From NCBI GenBank assembly GCA_017549285.1, contig JAFYVE010000025.1, forward strand, positions 1-55,043: a DNA stretch of 55,043 nucleotides, given 5' to 3'. Position numbers and translations under genes: made by a program. This DNA is from Clostridia bacterium. GTDB taxonomy: Bacteria > Bacillota > Clostridia > Oscillospirales > Acutalibacteraceae. Numbering within the stretch: the stretch's first letter is position 1; every line of letters starts with the position of its first letter. The notes under the pieces are model-generated. The model did not search any database. It was not told the DNA's origin and worked only from the letters and a program-made list of their open reading frames with translations. Positions 18,022-27,847 of this stretch are shown one piece after another.

Positions 18022-19116
18022 TTATCTTCTGCTCTTGAACATATCAAAGATGTCGCTGAGATCATCATCGCTTGTGCCGTACTGCTGAACGGGTTCTTCA
18101 CGTACAGCTTCAGCCTTTACTTCAGATTTTTCATCTTTCTTTGCCTTGAATGTGTTGGGTCTGTCGCCGAAACCTGTTGCAACAACAGTAACAATCATTT
18201 CATCATCAAGTGATGAATCAAGAGCAACACCGAAGATGATGTTTGCATCAGCATCTGCTGTTTCTGAAATAATCGAGCTTGCTGCGTCAACAGCATCAAG
18301 AGTGATGTCGGGAGAAGCAGAGATATTGATGATGATACCCTTTGATCCTTCGATTGAAGTTTCAAGGAGAGGACTTGTGATAGCTTTCTTTGCAGCTTCT
18401 TCTGCCTTATCCTTACCTGTTGCTCTGCCTACACCCATATGAGCGTGACCTGCGTCCTTCATAACTGAAGTAACGTCAGCAAAGTCGAGGTTGATAAGAC
18501 CGGGAACTGTGATAAGTTCTGCAATACTTCTTACGCCCTGACGAAGTACATCGTCTGCGATTTCGAATGCGTTTGCAAAAGTGATCTTTTCATCTGAAAC
18601 GAGCTTAAGTCTTTCATTGGGGATGATGATAAGGCTGTCTACGTGAGCTGAAAGTTCAGCAATACCTTCTTCAGCCTGAGTCATACGGCGCTTACCTTCA
18701 AAGTTGAAGGGCTTTGTAACAATACCTACTGTGAGGATACCCTTATCCTTTGCCATCTGAGCGATAACAGGAGCTGCACCTGTACCTGTGCCGCCGCCCA
18801 TACCTGCTGTGATGAATACCATATCTGCACCGTTGAGTGAATCATTGATTGCATCCATGCTTTCTTCTGCAGCTCTCTGACCGACTTCGGGACGTGCACC
18901 TGCACCCTTACCGTCTGTTACCTTTTCACCGATCTGGATCTTTGTTGTAGCTTTTGAATACATAAGAACCTGTTTATCGGTATTTATAGCAATAAATTCA
19001 ACGCCCTGTACGCCAGCTTCAACCATTCTGTTGATAGCATTTCCGCCGCCGCCACCGACGCCGATAACTTTTATCTTTGTTACTTCTTCATGTTCATTTG
19101 CAAATTCGAATGCCAT
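18022..19116 (-). CDS. ftsZ: Cell division GTPase FtsZ
   Basis: FtsZ polymerises into the cytokinetic ring. The 364-residue protein shows the nucleotide-binding glycines [12 protein letters not shown] near the start and the tubulin signature [13 protein letters not shown] (about 105-117). A short variable linker leads to the C-terminal FtsA/SepF-binding peptide ([14 protein letters not shown]). A GGAGG site precedes the ATG. It lies 166 bp from ftsQ with no ftsA in between, so it may also have its own promoter. Confidence 0.98.
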   Translation of the reverse strand: MAFEFANEHEEVTKIKVIGVGGGGGNAINRMVEAGVQGVEFIAINTDKQVLMYSKATTKIQIGEKVTDGKGAGARPEVGQRAAEESMDAINDSLNGADMVFITAGMGGGTGTGAAPVIAQMAKDKGILTVGIVTKPFNFEGKRRMTQAEEGIAELSAHVDSLIIIPNERLKLVSDEKITFANAFEIADDVLRQGVRSIAELITVPGLINLDFADVTSVMKDAGHAHMGVGRATGKDKAEEAAKKAITSPLLETSIEGSKGIIINISASPDITLDAVDAASSIISETADADANIIFGVALDSSLDDEMIVTVVATGFGDRPNTFKAKKDEKSEVKAEAVREEPVQQYGTSDDDLSDIFDMFKSRR

Positions 19117-19281
19117 TTGACTTCCTCCGATAACTATATTTTATAAAAAGGTATAAAACGCAACAATACTTATATATAATAACACGTTAAGTGGCAAATT
19201 TCAATACATATTATATAATAAATATTATCATATTTTCTCTTTAAATTACCTTAAATAAACAACAATTTAAACAAAAATATA

Positions 19282-20238
19282 TTAACCTACTGCTTCTGCC
19301 TGATTATTCTCAGGTTCTGCAGGCACTTCTTCGGGCTGTTCTTCGGGAATTTCTTCGGGAACAGGCTCATAATCTGTTTCAGGTTCAATAAGCTCTGTTT
19401 CATATTCATCCTCAACGGGTGAATAGTCATCCCTTACATATGAACGTTCGGTATCGGTTACATCAATAATGATTTTTGCTTCTGCCGAATCCTTATACTC
19501 AGCTTCCATTGTCTTAAGACCGAGAGAAAGCTTTTCGGGAAGGTCTGTTATTGTTCCGAGAACGAAAGTAATTCTGTTATCAAGAACAATCCTTACGTTT
19601 GCGATGTTTGAAAGGTCAAGCTTTGTGATATTTGTGATCCCTGCATTTTCACAGGCTGAAATAACTGTATTGATTCTGTTTTTGAATGCTTCATCAACAA
19701 AAACTGCAGTTGCGCCTGTTTCGGCAGAGTCAAAAGACACACCTACGAGCTTCATACTGCCCAGAGGAAGTCTTTCGGAAACATTGAGCACCTTAAAATC
19801 CTTATCAAGAAGTGTGAATCCGCCGCCTGCATCAGCACCGTAAAGTGCGTGGGTATCTTCGGTCACGAGTCTTAACGTTGAAGGATATCTTTTTTTAACC
19901 TTTACATCACCGACATAAGGAAGAAGAGTTTCGATCACATCTTCAACTTCCCTTTTTGAAACACGTACAAGACTGTCACCTGTTTCAACGCCCGATACCC
20001 TTATTATTTCATCGTGAGTATAATAACTGCTTGCGGGAAGAATATTACCGTTTGTGTCTTTCACTCCCACTACTTCAACTGTATCTATTTTAAAAAATAC
20101 AAACGCACACAGAAGATAAAGAATAAGTGCAAGCGAACAGCAGAGTGCACCGCCGACTTTTATTTTTCTTAAAAGTATAAGTCTGCGTCGTTTCTTTTCT
20201 TTTTCAGCTTTTTTTTCGGCTTTTATCTGTTCATCCAT
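19282..20238 (-). CDS. ftsQ: Cell division protein FtsQ/DivIB
   Basis: This bitopic division protein has a basic cytoplasmic N terminus, one membrane helix (about 29-51), a POTRA domain beginning VDTVEVVGV-type (here IDTVEVVGVKD), and a beta domain with KKRYPSTLRLVTED. The C-terminal tail is rich in Pro and Glu and disordered. At 318 residues it is of normal size. Its start overlaps the end of murA by 8 bp. The function follows from family and from its position in the dcw cluster. Confidence 0.9.
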   Translation of the reverse strand: MDEQIKAEKKAEKEKKRRRLILLRKIKVGGALCCSLALILYLLCAFVFFKIDTVEVVGVKDTNGNILPASSYYTHDEIIRVSGVETGDSLVRVSKREVEDVIETLLPYVGDVKVKKRYPSTLRLVTEDTHALYGADAGGGFTLLDKDFKVLNVSERLPLGSMKLVGVSFDSAETGATAVFVDEAFKNRINTVISACENAGITNITKLDLSNIANVRIVLDNRITFVLGTITDLPEKLSLGLKTMEAEYKDSAEAKIIIDVTDTERSYVRDDYSPVEDEYETELIEPETDYEPVPEEIPEEQPEEVPAEPENNQAEAVG

Positions 20239-21505
20239 CAGCAGAATTCCTCTCTTCTATTACAATGTCACATCCGAGCGAAGAAAGCACTCCACTCATA
20301 TTTTCATATCCTCTGAGAATATATCTTATATCGTCAACAACAGTTGTGCCCTGTGCCGCAAGCCCTGCGAGTACAAGTGATGCACCGCCTCTCAGGTCAG
20401 ATGCTATAACCGATGCACCCGTAAGAGAGTTTACTCCCTCAACAACAGCCATTCTGCCGTCGGCTCTTATTTTTGCCCCGAAACGGAGCAATTCACTCAC
20501 GTGCTTATATCTGCTTTCAAAAATTGTTTCAATCACAACACTTGTGCCGTGACAGACTGTTGTCATTGCCATTATCTGCGCCTGCATATCTGTAGGAAAA
20601 CCGGGGTAAGGCATTGTTCTTATTGTTTTGACACTTCTGAGATACGGCGGTGCCGTAAGAGTCAGACCGTCTGAGCTGATTGAAATATCACACCCTGCCT
20701 CTTCAAAAACAGGCATAACCGGTGAGATATGCGCAGGAACAACCCCCGAAAGAGTTATTTTTCCGTGGGTCATCGCAGCTGCCGCCATATATGTTGCCGC
20801 AACAATTCTGTCGGGAATGACTTTATACTGAACGGGGTGAAGCTCACTCACGCCTTCAATGATTATCGTACCTTCACCCGTACCCGATATACGGGCACCG
20901 CAGCTGTTGAGATAATCGGCAAGGTCACTGATTTCAGGCTCCCTTGCGGCATTTGTGATAACCGTTGTACCCTTTGCAGTACAGGCTGTAAGAATTATAT
21001 TTTCCGTAGCACCCACACTCGGGAACGAAAGTGCAATATTTACGCCTTCAAGTGGTTTTACGGCTTCAAATTCAATTTTTGCATATTCTTCGTGAATATT
21101 CACACCGAAACGCTGAATCGCATCAAGATGCAGGTCAATAGGTCGGAGACCTATTTCACAGCCTCCCGGCGTTGAAAGACTTGCTTTTCCCGTTCTGCCT
21201 ATAATGGCTCCGAGAAACACAACCGACGACCTCATTTCACGCATAAGATCATCGGGAATATCTGACTTTTCAATAACAGAGCTGTCAACAATAACCGTAT
21301 TTTTCTCTCTTGTGACTCTGCACCCTAAGTGCCTGAGTATTTTTATTGTTGCATCAACGTCAGTTATTTCAGGACAGTTTGTGATAACCGAAGTGCCTCT
21401 CACAAGCACGGTTGCCGCAAGAATCGGCAGGACGCTGTTCTTTGAACCCTGAATTTTTGTTCTGCCGTATATTCTGTGTCCACCGTTTATAATATATCTG
21501 CTCAC
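20231..21505 (-). CDS. murA: UDP-GlcNAc 1-carboxyvinyltransferase MurA
   Basis: MurA transfers enolpyruvate from PEP to UDP-GlcNAc, the first committed step of peptidoglycan synthesis. QGSKNSVLPI carries the conserved Lys-Asn pair, and the active-site Cys is residue 116 in PGGCEIGLRPIDLHL, as in fosfomycin-sensitive enzymes. I place the start at GTG 21505 because an AAAGGTGGG site sits 8 bp upstream. The upstream ATG at 21541 would add 12 unlikely residues. MurA is not usually placed here in the dcw cluster. Confidence 0.95.
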   Translation of the reverse strand: MSRYIINGGHRIYGRTKIQGSKNSVLPILAATVLVRGTSVITNCPEITDVDATIKILRHLGCRVTREKNTVIVDSSVIEKSDIPDDLMREMRSSVVFLGAIIGRTGKASLSTPGGCEIGLRPIDLHLDAIQRFGVNIHEEYAKIEFEAVKPLEGVNIALSFPSVGATENIILTACTAKGTTVITNAAREPEISDLADYLNSCGARISGTGEGTIIIEGVSELHPVQYKVIPDRIVAATYMAAAAMTHGKITLSGVVPAHISPVMPVFEEAGCDISISSDGLTLTAPPYLRSVKTIRTMPYPGFPTDMQAQIMAMTTVCHGTSVVIETIFESRYKHVSELLRFGAKIRADGRMAVVEGVNSLTGASVIASDLRGGASLVLAGLAAQGTTVVDDIRYILRGYENMSGVLSSLGCDIVIEERNSADG

Positions 21506-21567
21506 ACAGTTTTCCCACCTTTCACAATGCATCTTATGCATCGGAAGATGTCCGTGTTACGTCAATA

Positions 21568-22683
21568 TCAGGCGAGTGAAACTATAATTTCAGCAATTCT
21601 GTCACACGCATCCGAAACAGAAATTTTCTGTGCATTTGCACCCATTTCGTCACGGAGAGTCTTATTATCAAGAAGCTCTTTTACTGTTTCAAGAAGCTTT
21701 TCGTCAGTAAGGTCTTTTTCCTCAATAACTCTTGCTGCATCTGCATTCACAAGAGTCATAGCATTGTGATACTGATGATTTTCGGCAACATTGGGAGAAG
21801 GAATGAGCACTGATGCTCTGCCCACAGCCTCAATTTCAGAGAGTGTACTCGCACCGCTTCTGCAGATAATGATATCTGCCGCAGCAAGACACTTGTCCAT
21901 ATCAAATATGTATTCCCTTACATCGATATTTTTATCATTGTCAACATCAATACCCTTTTCACGCATAGCATCGGGCACCCATTTGCCGTACTGACCATAG
22001 CCGTGAATAAACTTATACTTTTTCTCTTTATGGAGTGAAGCAATAAGCTCAACCATAACCGTATTGATTGTTTTTGCACCAAGACTGCCTCCGAATGAGA
22101 ATACAATGGGTGTATCGTCATTCACACCGAGCTCAGCTCTTGCAAAATCTCTGTCAGCCTTGAGAATTTCACTTCTGACGGGAAGACCTGTCACAACAGG
22201 TGTGTTTTTGCATTCAAGATATTTCTCGGCATCGGAAACTGTCAGCATAACTGCATCCGCTTCCTTTGCAAGCATCTTGTTTGTAACACCGGGGAAAGCA
22301 TTCTGCTCGTGGATAGCTGTTTTAATCCCCATTTTTGCGGCTGTCCTTACAACGGGACCGCTTACATAACCGCCGAAGCCAACAACGACATCGGGTTTGA
22401 ATGCCTTGAGAATTTTTTTTACGGCTTTGCCTGCAAAAAGAAGTCTCCAGACGGTTTTTATGTTTTTGATTATATTTTCAACAGAGAGTTTTCTCTGAAA
22501 TCCGCTGATTGAAATTGTTTTAAAGTCAAAACCTGCATTGGGAACAAGTTTTGCTTCCATTTTATCATTTGTGCCGATAAAAAGAATCTCGGCTTCGGGG
22601 TAATTATCCCTGATAAGTCCTGCGGCTGCAAGTGCAGGATTTATATGTCCGCCGGTGCCTCCGGCTGCAAATACTATTTTCAT
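21568..22683 (-). CDS. murG: Lipid II synthase MurG
   Basis: MurG adds GlcNAc to lipid I at the inner face of the membrane. The 371-residue GT28-type protein has GGTGGHINPALA at the N terminus, VVGFGGYVSGP, the FGGSLGAKTIN loop and the nucleotide-sugar motif CRSGASTLSEIEA followed by PSPNVAENHQ. It lies 8 bp after ftsW, so the two are co-transcribed and SEDS-linked. Confidence 0.97.
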   Translation of the reverse strand: MKIVFAAGGTGGHINPALAAAGLIRDNYPEAEILFIGTNDKMEAKLVPNAGFDFKTISISGFQRKLSVENIIKNIKTVWRLLFAGKAVKKILKAFKPDVVVGFGGYVSGPVVRTAAKMGIKTAIHEQNAFPGVTNKMLAKEADAVMLTVSDAEKYLECKNTPVVTGLPVRSEILKADRDFARAELGVNDDTPIVFSFGGSLGAKTINTVMVELIASLHKEKKYKFIHGYGQYGKWVPDAMREKGIDVDNDKNIDVREYIFDMDKCLAAADIIICRSGASTLSEIEAVGRASVLIPSPNVAENHQYHNAMTLVNADAARVIEEKDLTDEKLLETVKELLDNKTLRDEMGANAQKISVSDACDRIAEIIVSLA

Positions 22684-22691
22684 TTTATCGC

Positions 22692-23954
22692 CTACTTTTT
22701 CTTTAATTTGCCTTCTCTTGAAACACCGAGAACAATTCCCATTTCAGCAAGAAGCATAACGAGAGATGTACCTCCGTAACTGAAAAACGGAAGGCTTATA
22801 CCTGTATTCGGAATCGAGTCAGATGCAACGGCAATATTCAGGAGCACCTGCAGACCGACCTGAAGAACAAGGCCCATTGCAAGAAGTGTTCCGAATCTTG
22901 TTTTTGCATTAAGACCGATTACAATACCTCTGTAAACAAGAAGAACAAACAGAATTATAATGAATGAAGCTCCTATAAAGCCGAGCTCTTCACATACGAT
23001 TGAAAAAATCATATCATTCTGAGGTTCCGAAACATACATATATTTCTGTGTAGAATTACCGAGCCCCTTACCGAAGAATCCGCCTGAGCCTATAGCATAA
23101 AGTGCCTGATTTGTCTGCCATCTGACACCTCTGGGGTCAAAATCCTTATCAAGCCAGCCGACAATTCGCTCTTCCATATAGCCTTTGAGAATGTTTGTGC
23201 CTTCCGAATCTCTTGTAGCCATAATATATATACACACAAGGGCTATAAGACCGATGCCTATACTTCCGAAAATAACAAACCAACGTGCTCTGACACCGCC
23301 GAGGAACATCATAGCGGCACCGATGGCAAAAATAAGAATAGCACCTGAAAGATGGTTTTCAAGGAAAACAAGAACGGCACAGCAACCGAAGAAGCCGCAG
23401 AAAAGCCAAGTGGGAACCCAGGATTCTTTGACAATCGGTCCGCCGAGTTTTGCATTGATTGCTGACGGAATGGTGCCTTTTGCAGGTTTCTGAGTGCTCA
23501 TTTTTTTGCTGTAACGGCTGTAGAAGAATGCACCTGCAACAATTACCGCAAACTTTGCGATTTCAGAAGGCTGGAATGTTGTAAAACCTAAGTTAATCCA
23601 TCTGTAAAATCCGGCTCTGTACTGAGGCAGAACAAAAACAATAAGAAGAAGAAAACCTGAGATACCGCACACAACGGGCATCATAACACGCCAGAATTCT
23701 GATTTCAGATGCGAAACAAACAGCATTGCAACAATACCGATAACTGCATAAAAAGCCTGTTTTCTTATATAGTTTGTTGCATCACCCTGCATTATCTGAG
23801 CATAGGGATAACTTGCCGAAAACATCATAATAAGACCTATGCACAGAAGGGCAAGTACAATAACAAGGAACCAGATATCAATACTGCCGTAATTTGCAAA
23901 TCTGTGCCATAAACTTTTTATAACTGAGCCGGTATTATTCTTCTGTGAGCTCAT
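22692..23954 (-). CDS. ftsW: SEDS glycosyltransferase FtsW
   Basis: FtsW polymerises septal glycan strands with its partner PBP. The 420-residue protein has about ten membrane helices, with the family signatures FYRWINLGFTTFQPSEIAKFA and the C-terminal GISLPFFSYGGTSL. SpoVE, its sporulation paralogue, cannot be separated from FtsW by sequence alone. Position next to murG and in a cluster with a PASTA-containing PBP fits either. Confidence 0.93.
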   Translation of the reverse strand: MSSQKNNTGSVIKSLWHRFANYGSIDIWFLVIVLALLCIGLIMMFSASYPYAQIMQGDATNYIRKQAFYAVIGIVAMLFVSHLKSEFWRVMMPVVCGISGFLLLIVFVLPQYRAGFYRWINLGFTTFQPSEIAKFAVIVAGAFFYSRYSKKMSTQKPAKGTIPSAINAKLGGPIVKESWVPTWLFCGFFGCCAVLVFLENHLSGAILIFAIGAAMMFLGGVRARWFVIFGSIGIGLIALVCIYIMATRDSEGTNILKGYMEERIVGWLDKDFDPRGVRWQTNQALYAIGSGGFFGKGLGNSTQKYMYVSEPQNDMIFSIVCEELGFIGASFIIILFVLLVYRGIVIGLNAKTRFGTLLAMGLVLQVGLQVLLNIAVASDSIPNTGISLPFFSYGGTSLVMLLAEMGIVLGVSREGKLKKK

Positions 23955-23984
23955 AGCAGTTACCTCCGTATGAAAAATTTTAAT

Positions 23985-25013
23985 TTACTGCGGCTGACCG
24001 AAAACAACAAGCAGAACAGCCAAAACACAACCTATTATATTTACAAGGGAAAACACGATAACTATTTTATTTTCTTTCCAGCCGCATTTTTCAAAATGAT
24101 GATGGATTGGAGCCATTTTGAAAATACGCTTTCCGTGAGTTGCTTTGAAATATGCAATCTGGATTATATCCGAAGCAAATTCAATAACATAAACTATGCC
24201 TGTAAGAAGGATGAGCCACGGCATATCAAGGCAATATGAAACGGCAATAACTAGACCACCAAGAAACATAGAACCTGTGTCACCCATCATAACCTTTGCA
24301 GGATAACGGTTCCATACAAGGTAACCTGAAAGACTGCCGAGGAGTGCCGAGCAAAAAAGTCCTGCGCCGAAAACACTTCTTAAAACGGCAATAATAATTC
24401 CCGAAAGAGCAAAAACCGATGTAACGGATGCGCAAAGTCCGTCAACCCCGTCAGTAAAATTGACTGCATTCACAGTACAGTACATCACAACGGGACCGAG
24501 AATCCAGAAAAAGATGCCGAGATCAACATTTCCGACAAACGGAACAAACATATATGTTGCCCCCGCCATATGAAGAGAAAACAGATAACCGCCCATAACG
24601 AGAATCTGAGCTATCGATTTTTCAAAAATCGTAAGACCGAGATTTCTCTTTTTTACAACTTTTATATAATCGTCAACAAAACCGATAAGAGCATATGCAA
24701 ATGCCATTATGATTCCGCTGTAAAGCTTTGCTCTGACGTTTCCGGGCACAAGGCTGTCTCCGGCCACGATATCGCCACCCATAACAAAATCCGTTATAAG
24801 CACAAGAATCATTGATAAAGTGACTCCGAGCATAAACAGTATTCCGCCCATTGTGGGGGTACCCTGTTTGTTTTTGTGCCACGACGGGCCGATATCAAGA
24901 ATTGTCTGACCGAATTTCATTTTATGAAGCCACGGAATGATTACATATCCGAGCCCGAATGAAACGGAAAAACCGACAACTACAGCCAATATATAAGCCG
25001 GTAATCTGCCCAT
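23985..25013 (-). CDS. mraY: Phospho-MurNAc-pentapeptide transferase MraY
   Basis: MraY makes lipid I from UDP-MurNAc-pentapeptide and undecaprenyl phosphate. The 342-residue membrane protein has ten or so helices, PTMGG (about 54-58), FVDDYIKV with the acidic pair, NFTDGVDGL, GDTGSMFLGG and the late APIHHHFE motif. All the usual catalytic segments are present. Confidence 0.97.
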   Translation of the reverse strand: MGRLPAYILAVVVGFSVSFGLGYVIIPWLHKMKFGQTILDIGPSWHKNKQGTPTMGGILFMLGVTLSMILVLITDFVMGGDIVAGDSLVPGNVRAKLYSGIIMAFAYALIGFVDDYIKVVKKRNLGLTIFEKSIAQILVMGGYLFSLHMAGATYMFVPFVGNVDLGIFFWILGPVVMYCTVNAVNFTDGVDGLCASVTSVFALSGIIIAVLRSVFGAGLFCSALLGSLSGYLVWNRYPAKVMMGDTGSMFLGGLVIAVSYCLDMPWLILLTGIVYVIEFASDIIQIAYFKATHGKRIFKMAPIHHHFEKCGWKENKIVIVFSLVNIIGCVLAVLLVVFGQPQ

Positions 25014-25031
25014 AAAAAACCATCTTTCCTT

Positions 25032-26396
25032 TTACTGCATTCTGCCATATATAATATGTATTACATTTTCAAGTTTCATACCTCTGCTTGCTTTGAAAAG
25101 AATTGCATCGTTTTCTCTGATTTCATTATAAAGAGCTTCTGCAAGTTCTTTTTCATCTGTAAAATGATGAACATTCACAAGAGAGTTTTTCACAGCTTCA
25201 TCTGCCGTGAACGCTGAATCCTTACCGTAAGCAAACAAGATATCAATATTTTTTTCTGCCGCATATTTTCCGCAATCCCTGTGAGCAGTTTCAGCATATG
25301 AACCGAGTTCAAGCATATCACCGAGAACTGCGATTTTCCTTTTACCTTCAAATGATGCGAGAGTATTAAGACCTGCTTTAACGGAATCGGGACTTGCGTT
25401 GTAGCAATCCTCAACGAAAGTTATATTGTTTTTAAGAACAACCTTCTGACGCATTCCCGCAGGAACATATTTGCTGATTGCTGAAGCGGCAACATCGGGT
25501 TCAACACCCATACACACACCTGCCGCAAAAGCAGAAAGTGCATCATAAACATTATGCATACCCGAAACGGGAACAAAACAAGCGTATTTTTCTCCGTTAT
25601 AAAGAATATTGCATTTTGTTGAATTTTCAGACGCCTCGATATCAACTGCCCTGACTGAACAGTTTTCATTTTCAATACCGAACTTTATAATTCTGTATTC
25701 ATCATTTTCAACGGTTGAAAGAAGATCATTATCGCCGTTTATAATAAGTGATGAGCCTTTTTTCATACCTTCAAGAATTTCAAGTTTTGCAGAGAGAATA
25801 TTTTCTCTTGAACCTAAATTTTCAATGTGAGATACACCGATATTTGTAATTATTGAAGCAGTAGGTCTTGAAACAGCAGTAAGAGTTGATATTTCACCCT
25901 TATGATTCATACCCATTTCAATAACGGCAGCCTCGGTTGTTTCTTCAATATTGAAAAGTGTCATAGGCATTCCTATATCATTGTTAAGGTTGCCCTGAGT
26001 TTTTACCGTATTGTATTTTTCGGAAAGAACAAGTGCTGTCATTTCTTTTGTTGTGGTCTTTCCTACCGAGCCCGTAAGCCCAACAACGGGAATATCAAAC
26101 AGCCCTCTGTAATATGAAGCAAGAGAAAGAAGAGCTTTTTTTGTGTCTTCAACATAAATTACGGGGATTGAAACATCACATTCCTTACGGCAAAGAACAG
26201 CCGCTGCACCATCTTTTTCTGCATTCTTTATAAAGTCGTGTCCGTCAAATTTCTCGCCTTCAAGAGCTATAAAAAGACCGCCCGGAACGGGTTTTCTTGA
26301 ATCGGTGTAAACTCCCGTGAACTCTCCTTCACCTATAAGTTTACCGTTTACTGCAAATGCAGCCTGTTCTGCTGTGAGTGTTTTCAAACCGATCAC
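25032..26396 (-). CDS. murF: UDP-MurNAc-tripeptide--D-Ala-D-Ala ligase MurF
   Basis: MurF adds the D-Ala-D-Ala dipeptide to complete the pentapeptide. The 454-residue Mur ligase has the ATP-binding loop LTGSVGKTTTKEM (about 109-121), EMGMNHKGEI and the NASPDSVKAGL segment near the C-terminal domain. It lies 6 bp after murE, forming a pair of ligases for consecutive steps. Confidence 0.96.
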   Translation of the reverse strand: MIGLKTLTAEQAAFAVNGKLIGEGEFTGVYTDSRKPVPGGLFIALEGEKFDGHDFIKNAEKDGAAAVLCRKECDVSIPVIYVEDTKKALLSLASYYRGLFDIPVVGLTGSVGKTTTKEMTALVLSEKYNTVKTQGNLNNDIGMPMTLFNIEETTEAAVIEMGMNHKGEISTLTAVSRPTASIITNIGVSHIENLGSRENILSAKLEILEGMKKGSSLIINGDNDLLSTVENDEYRIIKFGIENENCSVRAVDIEASENSTKCNILYNGEKYACFVPVSGMHNVYDALSAFAAGVCMGVEPDVAASAISKYVPAGMRQKVVLKNNITFVEDCYNASPDSVKAGLNTLASFEGKRKIAVLGDMLELGSYAETAHRDCGKYAAEKNIDILFAYGKDSAFTADEAVKNSLVNVHHFTDEKELAEALYNEIRENDAILFKASRGMKLENVIHIIYGRMQ

Positions 26397-26402
26397 CCTT
26401 AC

Positions 26403-27833
26403 TTAATTGCCAAGAAGGTCTCTGACAATTTCTCTTTCATCATAATGTTTTTTCTCTGTGCCGAAAATCTGATAAGTTTCGTGCCCTTTACCTGCAAGCA
26501 GAACAATGTCATCTGTTTCAGCTTCACTGAGAGCAGCTTTTATAGCTTTTGTTCTGTCAGCTTCAACTATTTTTTTTGTTTTTGAACCCTTTACCCCCAC
26601 AAGGATATCTTCAATAATCATATCGGGGTCTTCTGTTCTGGGATTATCTGACGTAACAACAATCACATCAGAGAGCTTTGCGGCAATTTCACCCATTATG
26701 GGACGCTTTGTTTTATCTCTGTCACCACCGCAACCGAAAACGGTTATAATTCTTGCCTTTGCAATTTTTCTCAGCGATGTGATGATGTTTTCAAGTCCGT
26801 CGGGTGAATGTGCATAGTCAATGATTACCGTGTAATCGGTTTCTGTGGGAACAACTTCAATTCTTCCCTTTACACCTTCACTCAGCGACAATGCATAAAG
26901 CACCTGACTGAAATCAAAACCGAGCTCAATAAGTGTAACAGCTGCAGCCATTGAGTTGTAAACCGTGAATTCACCGGGAATACCCACTTTCACACGTTCA
27001 ACATAACCCATTGTTACAAGCTCGTATTCTATACCATCATTCTTGTATCTTATATATTTTGCCGTATAATCTGATTCATCCTGATTGACGGAATAAGTAA
27101 CCATTCTGCCCTTTGTGTTTCTGAGCATTGACATAGCGTATTCATCGTCAAGATTGAGAATGCAGATATCAGACTCTGTGAAAAGCATTGATTTAGCCTC
27201 GGCATAATTTTCAAATGTGCCGTGATAATCAAGATGGTCCTGAGTAAGATTTGTGAACACACCTGCCGCAAAATGAAGACCTTCAACTCTGTACTGTGCA
27301 AGAGCCTGTGAAGAAACCTCCATAACGCAGTATTCACAGCCCTCTTTTACCATTTCATTGAATAATGAATGGAGCTCAAAGCTTTCGGGAGTTGTAAGTG
27401 CCGCAGGGAATTCCTTATCGCCTGCCATATTCTTTACTGTGCCGATAAGACCTGTTTTGCAGCCGATTTTTTCGAGCATATTCTTGATAAGAAATGCTGT
27501 TGTTGTTTTTCCGTTTGTACCTGTAATGCCGATGAGCTTTATCTTCCCGGCAGGATTACCGAAAAAGTTTGCACAAAGAAGAGATATTGCTTTTCTTGTG
27601 TTTTCAACAACTATCTGATCAGGAAGCCCCAGATCTCTTTCGCAGACAACACATACTGCCCCCTTAGAGAGCATTTCCGCCGCAACATCGTGACCGTCAA
27701 AACGGTTACCCTTAATGCAGACAAAAACACAGCCTTCAGAAACCTTTCTTGAGTCATCGGTTATAAAATTTACTTCTTTGTCTTCATAAATATCGTAGGT
27801 TTTTATACCTTTGAGAACTTCTGATAATTTCAT
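26403..27833 (-). CDS. murE: UDP-MurNAc-tripeptide synthetase MurE
   Basis: MurE adds the third stem residue. The P-loop GITGTNGKTTTAF is present, and the recognition motif is DNPR (396-399), the form associated with meso-diaminopimelate rather than lysine. I place the start at ATG 27833 (MKLSEVL) because a GGAGG site lies 8 bp upstream. The GTG at 27842 would be too close to that site. The product has 476 residues. Confidence 0.96.
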   Translation of the reverse strand: MKLSEVLKGIKTYDIYEDKEVNFITDDSRKVSEGCVFVCIKGNRFDGHDVAAEMLSKGAVCVVCERDLGLPDQIVVENTRKAISLLCANFFGNPAGKIKLIGITGTNGKTTTAFLIKNMLEKIGCKTGLIGTVKNMAGDKEFPAALTTPESFELHSLFNEMVKEGCEYCVMEVSSQALAQYRVEGLHFAAGVFTNLTQDHLDYHGTFENYAEAKSMLFTESDICILNLDDEYAMSMLRNTKGRMVTYSVNQDESDYTAKYIRYKNDGIEYELVTMGYVERVKVGIPGEFTVYNSMAAAVTLIELGFDFSQVLYALSLSEGVKGRIEVVPTETDYTVIIDYAHSPDGLENIITSLRKIAKARIITVFGCGGDRDKTKRPIMGEIAAKLSDVIVVTSDNPRTEDPDMIIEDILVGVKGSKTKKIVEADRTKAIKAALSEAETDDIVLLAGKGHETYQIFGTEKKHYDEREIVRDLLGN

Positions 27834-27847
27834 AGAGAACACCTCCG